A stretch of DNA of 64,000 nt from Thiobacillus denitrificans. GTDB lineage: Bacteria; Pseudomonadota; Gammaproteobacteria; Burkholderiales; Thiobacillaceae. The position numbers were made by a program, and so were the translations under genes. How positions within the stretch are numbered: position 1 is the first letter of the stretch; every line of letters begins with the position of its first letter. The stretch is taken from assembly GCA_002403375.1 (NCBI GenBank), contig DHHQ01000002.1, positions 1 through 64,000 on the forward strand. The letters are read 5' to 3'. The notes under the pieces were generated by a model that did not search any database, had not been told where the DNA came from, and was given only the letters and a program-made list of their open reading frames with translations. This document shows positions 7,907-16,686 of the stretch, piece after piece.

Positions 7907-8013
7907 CGCGGCCCCGATGTGAGCGGCCGCGCGCGCCGACTCCTGCCGAAGTCAGGTCACGAAGCCGAAGTGAACGACTGCTCTCACTCTAGGCCACGTG
8001 ACCGGGGCCTGCC

Positions 8014-8802
8014 TTACCGGCACTTCATCTCCGGCGTCAGCTGCATCCATTTCGCCAGCCAGGCCTTCGCCCGCTCGCGCGCGTGCCGCTTGGCGATCTT
8101 CTCCTCGGGCGTCTGGTCGGCGCGGAAATCGAACGCACGGCGCGCCATCGGGTAGACCTGGTACTCGACCGGGACGCCGCGCTCCCACAGCGCGTAGAAC
8201 GCGCGCCCGCCGTTGATGCGACGCAGCTCGAAGTCGGCCTCGCCGATCAGGTAGAGGACGGGCGTGGTGATCTGCGTGACCTCGGGCGCGACGCGGAACA
8301 GCTGGTCGGGCTCGGGCGCGTTGGGGTTCTGCATGTGGCCGTAGTAGCTGACGATCGCGGCGAGGTCGCCGGGGCGTTTGGCGGCGAGCCGGATCGCGTA
8401 GTAGGGGCCGCGCGACAGGCCGACGACGCCGACCTTGCCTTTGCACGCGTCGGGCAGCGACTTCAGGTAGTCGAGGCCGGCCTCGACGTCGAGCTCGGTT
8501 TCCGGATTGTGCTCCGACGGCCAGCGCTCGATGAAGCGGCCGCTCTGCCAGTCGGGCGCGACGACGAGAAAGCCCTGCTCGGCGAGTTCGCGCAGGTGGG
8601 CGCGGTCCTCCGCCTCGAAGCCGCGTTTCGCGTGGATGTAGAGCACCGGCGGGAAAGGCCCCTTGCCAGCGGGGCGCGCGACCTCGACCGGCACCTCGTT
8701 GCCGTCGCTGGCCTTGATCGTCGTCTTGACGAGTTCGACGTCGGCGAGGGCCGGGGCGGCGAGGGCTGCTAAGATGGCGCCCGCAATGGCGAGTCTTCTC
8801 AT
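8014..8802 (-). CDS. exported dienelactone hydrolase-like protein, catalytic His apparently lost
   Basis: 262-residue alpha/beta hydrolase of the dienelactone hydrolase family with a signal peptide (AIAGAILAALAAPALA). The nucleophile elbow is VGLSRGPYYA, so Ser replaces the usual Cys. The acid residue is in LYLIGEADFELRR. The expected His in a YPGAxHxF-type motif is absent: the equivalent stretch reads YPMARRAFDF. Either another His serves, or the enzyme is inactive or a binding protein. It stands alone on the minus strand, divergent from a TonB-like gene. Substrate unknown. Confidence 0.75.
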   Translation of the reverse strand: MRRLAIAGAILAALAAPALADVELVKTTIKASDGNEVPVEVARPAGKGPFPPVLYIHAKRGFEAEDRAHLRELAEQGFLVVAPDWQSGRFIERWPSEHNPETELDVEAGLDYLKSLPDACKGKVGVVGLSRGPYYAIRLAAKRPGDLAAIVSYYGHMQNPNAPEPDQLFRVAPEVTQITTPVLYLIGEADFELRRINGGRAFYALWERGVPVEYQVYPMARRAFDFRADQTPEEKIAKRHARERAKAWLAKWMQLTPEMKCR

Positions 8803-8895
8803 GGTCTGCTCCAGTGTTTTTTCTGGCCCCTATTCTAGGCCAGCGGGCGGGCCTGCCCGTGCAGTCCAAAACTACCCTCGGCGGCTTCTCCCGCG

Positions 8896-9657
8896 GTGAA
8901 CGCGTCCGCCGCCGATTCCCTGATTCCCCCCCGGCTGAGGCGGCCGTTCGCGGCGGCGTGGATCTCGCTCGGCGTGCATGCGGCGCTGATCGCGCTGCTG
9001 CAGGTGGCGCCGCCCGCGCCGGTGCGCGTCGGCGAGCCGACGATCGAGGTGCGGCTGGTGCCGGCCCACGCCGGGCAAGCGGAGCCGGAGTCGGCGCCCG
9101 CGGCGGAGACCCCGCAGGAAAGCATCGACGCGCCGCCGAAGGAACGCGTGCACGAGGCGCCGACGCCGCGCCTCGCGCCGCTCGAGGCGAAGGAGGCGCT
9201 GCCGCTGGCCTTGCCACCCGAAGCGCCGGCGCCGGCGCCGCAGGCCCCCCCCGCGACCGCGGGCGGTGCGGTCGCGGAGCAGCCGGCCGCCGCGGCAGCG
9301 GCGGAAGCCGTGCCGGATGCGGCGCTCACCAGCGCGGTCGACCTCACCTACTACAGCGCGCGCGATCTCGACGTGCAGCCGCGCGCGCTCGCCGAGATCG
9401 TTCCGGACTACCCCGCCGAAGCCGACCGCCGGCGCGTCTCGGGCAAGGTGCGGCTGCTGCTGGAACTGCAGGCCGACGGCCGCATCAGCGACGTCGACGT
9501 GGTCAGCGCGACGCCGCCCGGGGTGTTCGAGGCGTCGGCGATCGAGGCGTTCCGCGACGCGCGCTTCGCCCCGGCGCAGAAGAACGGCCGGCCGGTGCGC
9601 GCGCGGGTGGTGATCGAGGTGGTCTACGACTGGGCGGGGCACGCCCGCCCTCACTGA
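8896..9657 (+). CDS. TonB family protein
   Basis: 253 residues from a GTG start. A short cytoplasmic N-terminus is followed by one membrane helix (AAWISLGVHAALIALLQV, about 21-38), a long Pro/Ala/Glu-rich spacer to about residue 155, and a C-terminal TonB domain (KVRLLLELQADGRISDVDVV, then AIEAFRDARFAPAQKNGRPV). It should span the periplasm and pass proton-motive energy to outer-membrane receptors, but no ExbB/ExbD or receptor genes are nearby. The start is uncertain because no strong ribosome site is seen. Confidence 0.75.
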   Translation: MNASAADSLIPPRLRRPFAAAWISLGVHAALIALLQVAPPAPVRVGEPTIEVRLVPAHAGQAEPESAPAAETPQESIDAPPKERVHEAPTPRLAPLEAKEALPLALPPEAPAPAPQAPPATAGGAVAEQPAAAAAAEAVPDAALTSAVDLTYYSARDLDVQPRALAEIVPDYPAEADRRRVSGKVRLLLELQADGRISDVDVVSATPPGVFEASAIEAFRDARFAPAQKNGRPVRARVVIEVVYDWAGHARPH

Positions 9658-9717
9658 GGCCGCGCGTCCTGCATCCTGCTCGCCGTCACGCAGACGCGAA
9701 CCGCCTGCGACCAGGCG

Positions 9718-12084
9718 TTATTCGCCGCGCGGCTTCCAGCGCTTGAGCGTGAGTGCGTTGGTCACCACGCTGACGCTGGAGAACGCCATCGCCGCGCCGG
9801 CGATCACCGGGCTCAGCAGGCCCGCCGCCGCGAGCGGAATCCCGACCACGTTGTAGACGAAGGCCCAGAACAGGTTCTGCCGGATCTTGGCGTAGGTGCG
9901 CTGGGAGATGTCGATCGCGTCGGCCACCAGCGCCGGGTCGCCGCGCATCAGCGTGATGCCGGCGGTGTGCATCGCGACGTCGCTGCCGCTCGCCATGGCG
10001 ATGCCGACGTCGGCCGCGGCGAGCGCAGGCGCGTCGTTGACGCCGTCGCCGACCATCGCGACGGTCCGGCCCGCGGCCTTGAGCGCGCCGACCTGCGCGG
10101 CCTTGTCGGCCGGCAGCACTTCGGCCAGCACCCGGTCGATGCCGAGCGCCGCGGCGGCCGCCTGGGCGGCGCCGCGGTTGTCGCCGGTCAACATGACGCT
10201 GTCGACGTGCTGCGCCTTGAGCTTCGCCACCGCCAGCGCCGCGCTGGGCTTGACCGCGTCGCCGAAGGCCATGAGGCCGAGCACGCGGCGGTCGGCGGCG
10301 CGCGCGAGCCACGACACGCTGCGCCCGGCGGCTTCCTGCTCGGCCGCGGCGGCGTCGAGCGCGGCGGTGTCGACGCCCTCGTCCTGCATCAGCCGGCGGT
10401 TGCCGAGCCAGAACATCTCCCCGTTCGCTTCGCCGACGAGGCCGCGCCCCGGCAGCGCCTGCTGCGCGCGCGCGGCGAGCGGCGCGACGCCCGCCGCCGC
10501 GGCCTCGGCCAGCACCGCGCGCGCCAGCGGATGCTCGCTGCCGGCCTGCAGCCCGGCGGCGATCGCGAGGACTGCGTTCCGGTCGTGGCCGTCCGCGGCC
10601 ACGCAGGCGGCGACGTGCGGCGTGCCGTCGGTGAGCGTGCCGGTCTTGTCGAACACCACGGTGCCGATCTTGTGCGCGAGCTCGAGCGCCTCGGCGTCCT
10701 TGATCAGGATGCCGTGGCGCGCGGCGACGCCGGTGCCGGCCATGATCGCGGTCGGGGTGGCGAGGCCGAGCGCGCACGGGCAGGCGATCACCAGCACGGC
10801 GACGGCGTTGAGGATGGCCTGCTCGACATTGCCGCCGAGCGCCCACCAGCCGGCGAAGGTGACGAGCGCGATCGCCATCACCACCGGCACGAACACCGCG
10901 CTGACGCGGTCGACCAGGCGCTGGATCGGCGCCTTGGCGGCCTGCGCGTTCTCCACCAGGCGGATGATGCGCGCGAGCGTGGTCTCGGTGCCGACCGCGG
11001 TGGTGCGCGCGACCAGCACGCCGTGCGCGTTGATCGCGCCGCCGGTGAGCGCGTCGCCCGGCTGCTTGTCGACCGGCAGCGATTCGCCGGTGAGCAGCGA
11101 CTCGTCGACCTGGCTCGCGCCCTCGATCACCTCGGCGTCGACCGGCACCCGCTCGCCGGGGCGGATCACCACGACGTCGCCGACGCGCACGGCGTCGACC
11201 GGCAGGTCGCGGTCGACGCCGTCGACGCGCACCCGCGCCGTGGCGGGACGCAGCGCCTGCAGCGCGCGGATCGCCTCGGTGGTCTGGCGCTTGGCGCGCG
11301 CCTCCAGCCATTTGCCGAGCAGCACCAGGCTGATCACCACCGCCGACGCCTCGAAATAGAGGTGCACCGGATCGCCGCCGCCGACCAGCAGCAGGTAGAC
11401 CGAAAGGCCGTACGCCGCGCTGGTGCCGACCGCCACCAGCAGATCCATGTTGCCGCTGCCGGCGCGCAGGGCCTTCCAGCCGGCGCGGTAGAAGCGCGCG
11501 CCGAGCCAGAACTGCACGGGGGTGGCGAGCGCCCACTGCAGCCAGCCGGGCAGCATCCAGTGCGCGCCGGCGAGGGTGCCGAGCATGGGGACGACGAGCG
11601 GCAGCGACAAGGCGATCGCCAGCGCCACCGGCCACCAGTCGGGCAGCGCGCGCGCCGCCGCGGCAGGCGGGGCGCCCTGCGGCAGCGTCGCGCCGTAGCC
11701 AGCGCGCTCGACCGCGGCGATCAGCGCGGCGGCCGAGGTGCCGCGCGTGAGGTTCACCGTGGCTTGTTCGGTGGCGAGGTTGACGCTGGCGTCGAGCACG
11801 CCCGCCACCCTGGTCAGCGCCTTTTCGACGCGCGCCGAACAGCTCGCGCAGGTCATGCCGCTGATCGCCAGCGTGATGGATTCGGTGGGCACGCTGAAGC
11901 CGGCCTTCTCGATCGCCTGCATGACGGCGGCGAGGTCGGTGTCGCCGGAAACGGTCGCGGTCTCGGTCGCGAGGTTCACCGTGGCGTCGCTCACCCCCGG
12001 CAGCTGCTTCAGCACTTTCTCGACCCGCGCCGAGCAGCTCGCGCAGGTCATGCCCTGGATGGCTACGGAGAGCGTGTCGGACAT
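9718..12084 (-). CDS. copA: copper-exporting P1B-type ATPase
   Basis: 788 residues; the ATG at 12084 follows AGGAG and begins just before the first metal-binding domain, whereas the open frame extends far upstream without family similarity. Two heavy-metal-associated domains carry GMTCASC (residues about 11-17 and 80-86). The membrane metal site is CPC in IACPCALGLATPTA. The phosphorylation site is DKTGTLTDGTP, the nucleotide-domain His-Pro is in SEHPLARAV, and the hinge is GDGVNDAPALAAADVG. Features are those of Cu(I) efflux pumps. No adjacent copper regulator gene is seen. Confidence 0.93.
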   Translation of the reverse strand: MSDTLSVAIQGMTCASCSARVEKVLKQLPGVSDATVNLATETATVSGDTDLAAVMQAIEKAGFSVPTESITLAISGMTCASCSARVEKALTRVAGVLDASVNLATEQATVNLTRGTSAAALIAAVERAGYGATLPQGAPPAAAARALPDWWPVALAIALSLPLVVPMLGTLAGAHWMLPGWLQWALATPVQFWLGARFYRAGWKALRAGSGNMDLLVAVGTSAAYGLSVYLLLVGGGDPVHLYFEASAVVISLVLLGKWLEARAKRQTTEAIRALQALRPATARVRVDGVDRDLPVDAVRVGDVVVIRPGERVPVDAEVIEGASQVDESLLTGESLPVDKQPGDALTGGAINAHGVLVARTTAVGTETTLARIIRLVENAQAAKAPIQRLVDRVSAVFVPVVMAIALVTFAGWWALGGNVEQAILNAVAVLVIACPCALGLATPTAIMAGTGVAARHGILIKDAEALELAHKIGTVVFDKTGTLTDGTPHVAACVAADGHDRNAVLAIAAGLQAGSEHPLARAVLAEAAAAGVAPLAARAQQALPGRGLVGEANGEMFWLGNRRLMQDEGVDTAALDAAAAEQEAAGRSVSWLARAADRRVLGLMAFGDAVKPSAALAVAKLKAQHVDSVMLTGDNRGAAQAAAAALGIDRVLAEVLPADKAAQVGALKAAGRTVAMVGDGVNDAPALAAADVGIAMASGSDVAMHTAGITLMRGDPALVADAIDISQRTYAKIRQNLFWAFVYNVVGIPLAAAGLLSPVIAGAAMAFSSVSVVTNALTLKRWKPRGE

Positions 12085-12188
12085 GTCGGACTCCTGGTCG
12101 ATGCGGCGGCGCGCATCGCAGACCTTCTTGCAATGGGAGCGTCGGACCGCCTCACAAGTTTCGCGCGGCGCGGGCGGGCGGCGCGACG

Positions 12189-13433
12189 TCAGCGCCGCGC
12201 CGTGGTCAGCGGGTAGTCCTTCGGCAGCAGCACCCACATCCGCCCGCGCTGCTTCATGCGGCCGGCGAGCTCGCCGGCCGTGTTGCCGAAGCCCCAGAAG
12301 AAGTCGGCGCGCACGCCGCCGCGGATCGCGCCGCCGGTGTCCTGTGCCATCACCAGCCGGTGCAGCGGCTCGGGCGAGTTGGGCTGGGTGGTGGCGAGGA
12401 AGACCGGCGCGCCGAGCGGGATGAAGCGCGGGTCGACCGCGATCGAGCGGCCGTCGGTGAGCGGCACGCCGAGCGCGCCGAGCGGGCCGGTGAGGCCGTT
12501 GGGCAGTTCGCGGAAGAACACGAAGCTGGGGTTGCTGGCGAGCAGTTCCGGCAGCTTGTCGGGGTTCCGCGCGCCCCAGTCCTTGATGCCCTGCATCGAC
12601 GCCTGCTCGAGCTTGAGCTCGCCGCGCTCGACCAGCAGCTTGCCGATCGACAGGTAGGGATGGCCGTTCTGGTCGGCGTAGCCGACCCGCATGTGCGAGC
12701 CGTCGGGCAGCTCGATGCGGCCCGAGCCCTGGATCTGCAGGAAGAAGAGGTCGACCGGGTCCTCGGCCCAGGCGATCGGCTTGCCCTTGAAGCCGTTGCC
12801 GCTGGCGGCGGCCGCCTCGATTTCCTTGCGGGTCGGGTAGGGCACCACCTTGTTGCCCACCAGCCGCCCGCGCAGGCGCAGGTTCTTCAGCTCGGGGTAG
12901 ACGCCCGCGAGGTCGACCGTGATGAGATCGTCCGGCGCGGCGTAGAGCGGGTAGCGCGCCCGCTCGGTGCGCACGCGGTCGCCGCGCAGCAGCGGCTCGT
13001 AGTAGCCGGTGACGAGGCCCTCGGGGCTGCCGTCCTCCTGGGTGGCCTGCCAGGGCTGGAAGCGCTGCTCGAGAAAGGCGCGCACCGCGGCCCTGTCGGG
13101 GGCCTGCAGCGCCGCCGCGTCGGCGCACACCGCCTGCCAGGCCGAGTACTTGCCGAGCGTGCTGCAGCTCTGCAGCAGGGCGGGCCACGCCTCCTGCAGC
13201 GCCTCGTCCTTCCAGAACGGCACGGCCGACCAGCTCGCCGGCTTGAGCGTGGGGTAGGGCTGGGCGGGCGTCGGAATCAGCGCCGGCGGTGCGGGCGTCA
13301 CGGGAGGCGTCGGCGCGGGGATCTGGTCGGGGATCGGCGCCGGCGGAACGGCGGGCGTCTCCAGCGGCGGCGTCACGCCGCAGGCGGACAGCGCCAGGGC
13401 GAACAGCCACGGGCTTGCGTGTAACAGCTTCAC
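12189..13433 (-). CDS. mltA: membrane-bound lytic murein transglycosylase A
   Basis: 414 residues from a GTG start, giving a lipoprotein signal with lipobox LSAC near residue 18. A Pro-rich linker runs to about residue 60, then comes the MltA domain (VTGYYEPLLRGDRVRT, IQGSGRIELPDG). The C-terminal 3D domain with its Asp residues follows (AQDTGGAIRGGVRADFFWG). It cleaves peptidoglycan glycan strands and is anchored in the outer membrane. The start codon lacks a clear ribosome site but is fixed by the lipoprotein signal. Being near apaG and rpe is usual for betaproteobacteria. Confidence 0.92.
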   Translation of the reverse strand: MKLLHASPWLFALALSACGVTPPLETPAVPPAPIPDQIPAPTPPVTPAPPALIPTPAQPYPTLKPASWSAVPFWKDEALQEAWPALLQSCSTLGKYSAWQAVCADAAALQAPDRAAVRAFLEQRFQPWQATQEDGSPEGLVTGYYEPLLRGDRVRTERARYPLYAAPDDLITVDLAGVYPELKNLRLRGRLVGNKVVPYPTRKEIEAAAASGNGFKGKPIAWAEDPVDLFFLQIQGSGRIELPDGSHMRVGYADQNGHPYLSIGKLLVERGELKLEQASMQGIKDWGARNPDKLPELLASNPSFVFFRELPNGLTGPLGALGVPLTDGRSIAVDPRFIPLGAPVFLATTQPNSPEPLHRLVMAQDTGGAIRGGVRADFFWGFGNTAGELAGRMKQRGRMWVLLPKDYPLTTARR

Positions 13434-13490
13434 GGGAGAAGATCGCTCGGTCGAAAAACAGGCGTCGAGTATAGCAATGGCGGGAGCGGA

Positions 13491-13586
13491 ATGATGGGAA
13501 GCCAGGGACTCGTCTGGCTGCTGCTGGAGGCAGGGATCGCGCTCGGGCTGCTGCTGTTCATCGTCTGGTGGACGATGAAGAAATAG
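13491..13586 (+). CDS. predicted 31-residue single-pass membrane protein
   Basis: Two consecutive ATG codons follow GGGAG at a good distance. The peptide has a short polar start, a membrane helix (LLLEAGIALGLLLFIVWW) and a Lys-Lys tail. It lies between the divergent mltA and the NYN-domain gene, 54 bases before the latter, perhaps co-transcribed with it. No family recognised; existence rests on ribosome site and composition only. Confidence 0.5.
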   Translation: MMGSQGLVWLLLEAGIALGLLLFIVWWTMKK

Positions 13587-13640
13587 CCGGCGCGCAGATT
13601 GCAGCGCCCGGATCCGCTGGACCAACCGGAGAGGCCATCC

Positions 13641-14471
13641 ATGGCAGGACAACCCGAAATCACCAACATGGCGCTGTTCTGCGACTTCGAGAACATCGCG
13701 CTCGGCGTGCGCGACGCCAAGTACGCGCAGTTCGACATCAGGAAGGTGCTCGAGCGGCTGCTGCTCAAGGGCAGCATCGTGGTCAAGAAGGCGTACTGCG
13801 ACTGGGACCGCTACAAGGACTTCAAGGCGACCATGCACGAGGCGGCGTTCGAGCTGATCGAGATTCCCCATGTGCGGCAGTCCGGCAAGAACTCCGCCGA
13901 CATCCGCATGGTCGTCGACGCGCTCGACCTCTGCTACACCAAGTCGCACGTCGACACCTTCGTCATCATCAGCGGCGATTCGGATTTTTCCCCGCTGGTG
14001 TCCAAGCTGCGCGAGAACAACAAGTACGTGATCGGGATCGGCGTCAAGGATTCGACCTCGGACCTGCTCAGCGCCAACTGCGACGAGTTCATCTTCTACG
14101 ACGACCTGGTGCGCGCCCAGGAGGCCAAGAAGAAACGGGTGGAGAAGAAGGCGCCTGCCGCCAAGCCGGCCGCCGGCGCAGCCAGGGGTGCCGAGCCGCG
14201 GACCGAGGAGGACCGCCGCCAGGGGGTGTTCGATTTCCTGGTCGAAACGGTCGAGGCGCTGATCGCCGAGCGCGGCTCCGACGAAAAGATATGGGGGTCG
14301 ATGGTGAAGTCGACCATGCAGCGCCGCCGCCCGGGATTCACCGAGTCGGCCTATGGCTATCGCTCGTTCCGCGAACTGGTGGAGGACGCGCAGAAGCAAA
14401 AACTGCTGGCGATGGTGCGCGACGAGAAGTCGGGGCAGTACACGATCAGGTTGGCGCCGGCCGAGGAGTAG
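13641..14471 (+). CDS. NYN domain and LOTUS/OST-HTH domain protein (putative RNase)
   Basis: 276 residues; the ATG at 13641 is preceded by GGAGAGG, better than an in-frame ATG 42 bases upstream. Residues 1-150 form a NYN (PIN-like) nuclease fold with acidic residues expected at the active site: ALFCDFENIALG, SADIRMVVDALD and FVIISGDSDFSPLV. A Lys/Ala-rich linker leads to a C-terminal winged-helix LOTUS domain (about 205-272). This two-domain layout is common in bacterial DUF88-type proteins and suggests RNA binding and cleavage, with targets unknown. It ends before a strong bidirectional terminator shared with apaG. Confidence 0.8.
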   Translation: MAGQPEITNMALFCDFENIALGVRDAKYAQFDIRKVLERLLLKGSIVVKKAYCDWDRYKDFKATMHEAAFELIEIPHVRQSGKNSADIRMVVDALDLCYTKSHVDTFVIISGDSDFSPLVSKLRENNKYVIGIGVKDSTSDLLSANCDEFIFYDDLVRAQEAKKKRVEKKAPAAKPAAGAARGAEPRTEEDRRQGVFDFLVETVEALIAERGSDEKIWGSMVKSTMQRRRPGFTESAYGYRSFRELVEDAQKQKLLAMVRDEKSGQYTIRLAPAEE

Positions 14472-14542
14472 GGCGGTCGGCGCCTGCCTCGATATCCGCG
14501 GTGACCGTCCGATGGCCTCGCTTTACTACCAGGACTGAAGCA

Positions 14543-14590
14543 CCCGGAAATGAAAAAGCCCGCTGCATGGCGGGCTTTTTCATTTCCGGG
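14543..14590. terminator. bidirectional intrinsic terminator
   Basis: A perfect 21-base inverted repeat with a 6-base loop; the stem ends in AAAAA on one side and TTTTT on the other, so it can stop both the NYN gene and the convergent apaG. Confidence 0.92.
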
Positions 14591-14606
14591 CGGGCGTCCG
14601 CGCCTG

Positions 14607-14990
14607 TCAGTGCAGCACCCGCGGCATCGCCAGCGTGAACACGGGGATCTCGGCGTCGAACTTGTTGCCGTCCTCCGCCACCATCTGGTAGGTGCCGTGC
14701 ATGGTGCCGACCGGCGTCGCCATCGCGGTGCCGCTGGTGTACTCGAAGCTCTCGCCCGGGTTCAGCAGCGGCTGCTCGCCGACCACGCCGAGCCCCTTCA
14801 CTTCCTGCACCACGTTCTCGGCGTCGGTGATGATCCAGTGGCGCGAGATCAGCTGCGCCGCGACCGTGCCGGTGTTGGAAATCGTGATGGTGTAGGCGAA
14901 CACGTAGCGGTCCGCCGCGGGGTCGCTCTGCTCGGCGAGGTAGGTCGTGTTGACGCTCACGCTGATATGGTATTTCTTGCCTTCAGCCAC
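14607..14990 (-). CDS. apaG: ApaG protein
   Basis: 127 residues from a GTG start, the usual length of ApaG (about 125). It is a single fibronectin-like beta-sandwich; typical text is TITISNTGTVAAQLISRHW, ITDAENVVQEVKGLGVVGEQP and the Gly-rich end of the phosphate-binding-like loop. Mutants of homologues show altered Co/Mg resistance, but the molecular role is unsettled. Divergent from rpe, as in many betaproteobacteria. Confidence 0.9.
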   Translation of the reverse strand: MAEGKKYHISVSVNTTYLAEQSDPAADRYVFAYTITISNTGTVAAQLISRHWIITDAENVVQEVKGLGVVGEQPLLNPGESFEYTSGTAMATPVGTMHGTYQMVAEDGNKFDAEIPVFTLAMPRVLH

Positions 14991-15081
14991 GGGTTTGCTC
15001 GACGGGATGGAATGCCCGAGTGTAACGCAAGGGCGCGGCGGACTGCTAAAATGCCCCGGTTCACACATTCCCGGAGTTCCC

Positions 15082-15765
15082 ATGACGTACCGCATCGCCC
15101 CGTCCATCCTGTCCGCCAACTTTGCCCGGCTTGGCGAGGAAGTCGACAACGTGCTCGCCTCCGGCGCCGACATCGTCCACTTCGACGTCATGGACAACCA
15201 CTACGTGCCCAACCTCACCATCGGCCCGCTGGTCTGCGAGGCCCTGCGCAAGCACGGCGTCACCGCGCCGATCGACGTGCACCTGATGGTCAAGCCGGTC
15301 GACCGCATCATTCCCGACTTCGCCAAGGCCGGCGCGACCTACATCACCTTCCACCCCGAGGCGTCCGAGCACATCGACCGCACCATCGGCCTGATCAAGG
15401 AAAACGGCTGCAAGGCCGGCCTGGTGTTCAACCCCGCCACCCCGCTCGACGTGCTCGAGTACACCCTCGACAAGATCGACATGGTGCTGCTGATGAGCGT
15501 GAACCCCGGCTTCGGCGGCCAGAAGTTCATCCCCTACGTGCTCGACAAGGCGCGCGCCGTGCGCAAGATGATCGACGAGCGCGGCCTTGACGTCAGCCTC
15601 GAGATCGACGGCGGCGTCGGCCCCGCCAACATCGCCGAAGTCGCGCGCGCCGGCGTCGACACCTTCGTCGCCGGCTCCGCCGTGTTCGGCGCCGCCAAGG
15701 ACAGCGACCCGCAGCGCTACAACTCGATCATCGCCGCGATGCGTGCGGAGCTGGCGAAGGTTTGA
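15082..15765 (+). CDS. rpe: ribulose-phosphate 3-epimerase
   Basis: 227-residue TIM-barrel enzyme interconverting ribulose 5-phosphate and xylulose 5-phosphate in the Calvin and pentose phosphate pathways. Motifs include APSILSANFARLGEE, the metal-binding HFDVMDNHYVPN and HLMV segments, MSVNPGFGGQKF and the phosphate loop IDGGVGPANI. The start is set by GGAG before the ATG. It leads the rpe-gph-trpE run typical of betaproteobacteria. Confidence 0.95.
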   Translation: MTYRIAPSILSANFARLGEEVDNVLASGADIVHFDVMDNHYVPNLTIGPLVCEALRKHGVTAPIDVHLMVKPVDRIIPDFAKAGATYITFHPEASEHIDRTIGLIKENGCKAGLVFNPATPLDVLEYTLDKIDMVLLMSVNPGFGGQKFIPYVLDKARAVRKMIDERGLDVSLEIDGGVGPANIAEVARAGVDTFVAGSAVFGAAKDSDPQRYNSIIAAMRAELAKV

Positions 15766-15771
15766 AAACAT

Positions 15772-15886
15772 AGGGGTCAGGATTCAGGATTCAGGGGTCA
15801 GGGGCTTTGTGCTCCGCACCTTTGAAAATTCGCGGCCGCAGGCCGCACCCACCCTGAATCCTGACCCCTGAATCCTGATCCCTGAA
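15772..15886. repeat. palindromic GGGGTCAGG-type intergenic repeat, copy 2
   Basis: Left arm of GGGGTCAGGATTCAGG units, a central palindrome (GCGGCC-GCA-GGCCGC) and a right arm of the reverse complement, filling the whole rpe-gph gap up to the gph start codon. Confidence 0.7.
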
Positions 15887-16570
15887 ATGAAAAGCTTCCC
15901 CCTCCCCATCAAGGCCGTCGTCATCGACCTCGACGGCACCCTCCTCAACACCGCGCCGGACCTGGCCTACGCCGCCGAGCTGATGATGGCCGACCTTGGT
16001 CGCCCGTGCCCGTCTCAGGAGACGATCTCCACCTACATCGGCAACGGCGTGTCGCGCCTGGTCAAGCGCGTGCTCACCGGCGAGATGGACGCCGAGCCCG
16101 ACGCCGCGCTGTTCGAACAGGCGATCGCCTCGTACCAGAAGCACTACGGCGCCAATGTGTCGCTGCATTCGCGTCCGTTCGACGGCGTCGTCGAAGGCCT
16201 CGACGCGTTCAAGGCGATGGGCGTCCACATCGCCTGCATCACCAACAAGGCCGAGCAGTTCACCCATCCGCTCCTCAAGGACACGGGGCTATTCGACTAC
16301 TTCGAGCTGATCCTCTCCGGCGACACGCTGCCGAAGCGCAAGCCCGACCCGCTGCCGCTCCTGCACGCGTGCGAGGTGTTCAAGGTGAAGCCGGCCGAGC
16401 TGCTCTTGATCGGCGACTCGCTCAACGACACCCAGGCCGCGCGCGCCGCCGGCTGCCCGGTGTTCTGCGTGCCCTACGGCTACAACCGCGGCCGCCCGGT
16501 CGCCGAGCTCGACCTCGATGCGGTGGTGCCGACGCTGGTCGAGGCGGCGAAGATGGTGGTGAAGGCGTGA
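15887..16570 (+). CDS. gph: phosphoglycolate phosphatase
   Basis: 227-residue HAD-superfamily phosphatase that removes phosphate from 2-phosphoglycolate, made by the oxygenase side reaction of RuBisCO or by DNA repair. Motif I is VVIDLDGTLLNTAPD with the nucleophile Asp, motif II is CITNKAEQF, and motif IV is LLIGDSLNDTQAARAAGC with the Lys of motif III in KRKPDP. It lies between rpe and trpE, each gap holding a copy of the palindromic repeat, and no ribosome site is seen apart from the repeat end. Confidence 0.93.
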   Translation: MKSFPLPIKAVVIDLDGTLLNTAPDLAYAAELMMADLGRPCPSQETISTYIGNGVSRLVKRVLTGEMDAEPDAALFEQAIASYQKHYGANVSLHSRPFDGVVEGLDAFKAMGVHIACITNKAEQFTHPLLKDTGLFDYFELILSGDTLPKRKPDPLPLLHACEVFKVKPAELLLIGDSLNDTQAARAAGCPVFCVPYGYNRGRPVAELDLDAVVPTLVEAAKMVVKA

Positions 16571-16573
16571 GCT

Positions 16574-16682
16574 TAGGGGCTAGGGGCTGGGATCTAGGGA
16601 TCAGGGGACGCGCCCTGTGGGCGCGATGGTGACGCTGCGTCGCTTCATCCCTAGCCCCTAGATCCTAACTCCTAGCCCCTAG
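16574..16682. repeat. palindromic intergenic repeat, copy 3 (GGGGCTAGG variant)
   Basis: Same layout as copies 1 and 2, with AGGGGCTAGG and ATCTAGGG units, a core palindrome (GCGCCC-TGT-GGGCGC) and the mirrored right arm, filling the gap between gph and trpE. Confidence 0.65.
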
Positions 16683-16686
16683 AAAA

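Noticed and set aside
12085..12188. CueR-type operator before copA
   Set aside because: A weak resemblance to a MerR-family site on the minus strand lacks the paired half-sites and 19-base spacer.
9967..12216. Very long open frame of 749 codons on the plus strand
   Set aside because: It is antisense to copA, whose motifs are complete; long frames opposite GC-rich genes are expected, and its product is His/Arg/Ala-rich noise.
16574..16686. Tryptophan attenuator before trpE
   Set aside because: No leader peptide with Trp codons; the gap is occupied by the palindromic repeat shared with unrelated operons.
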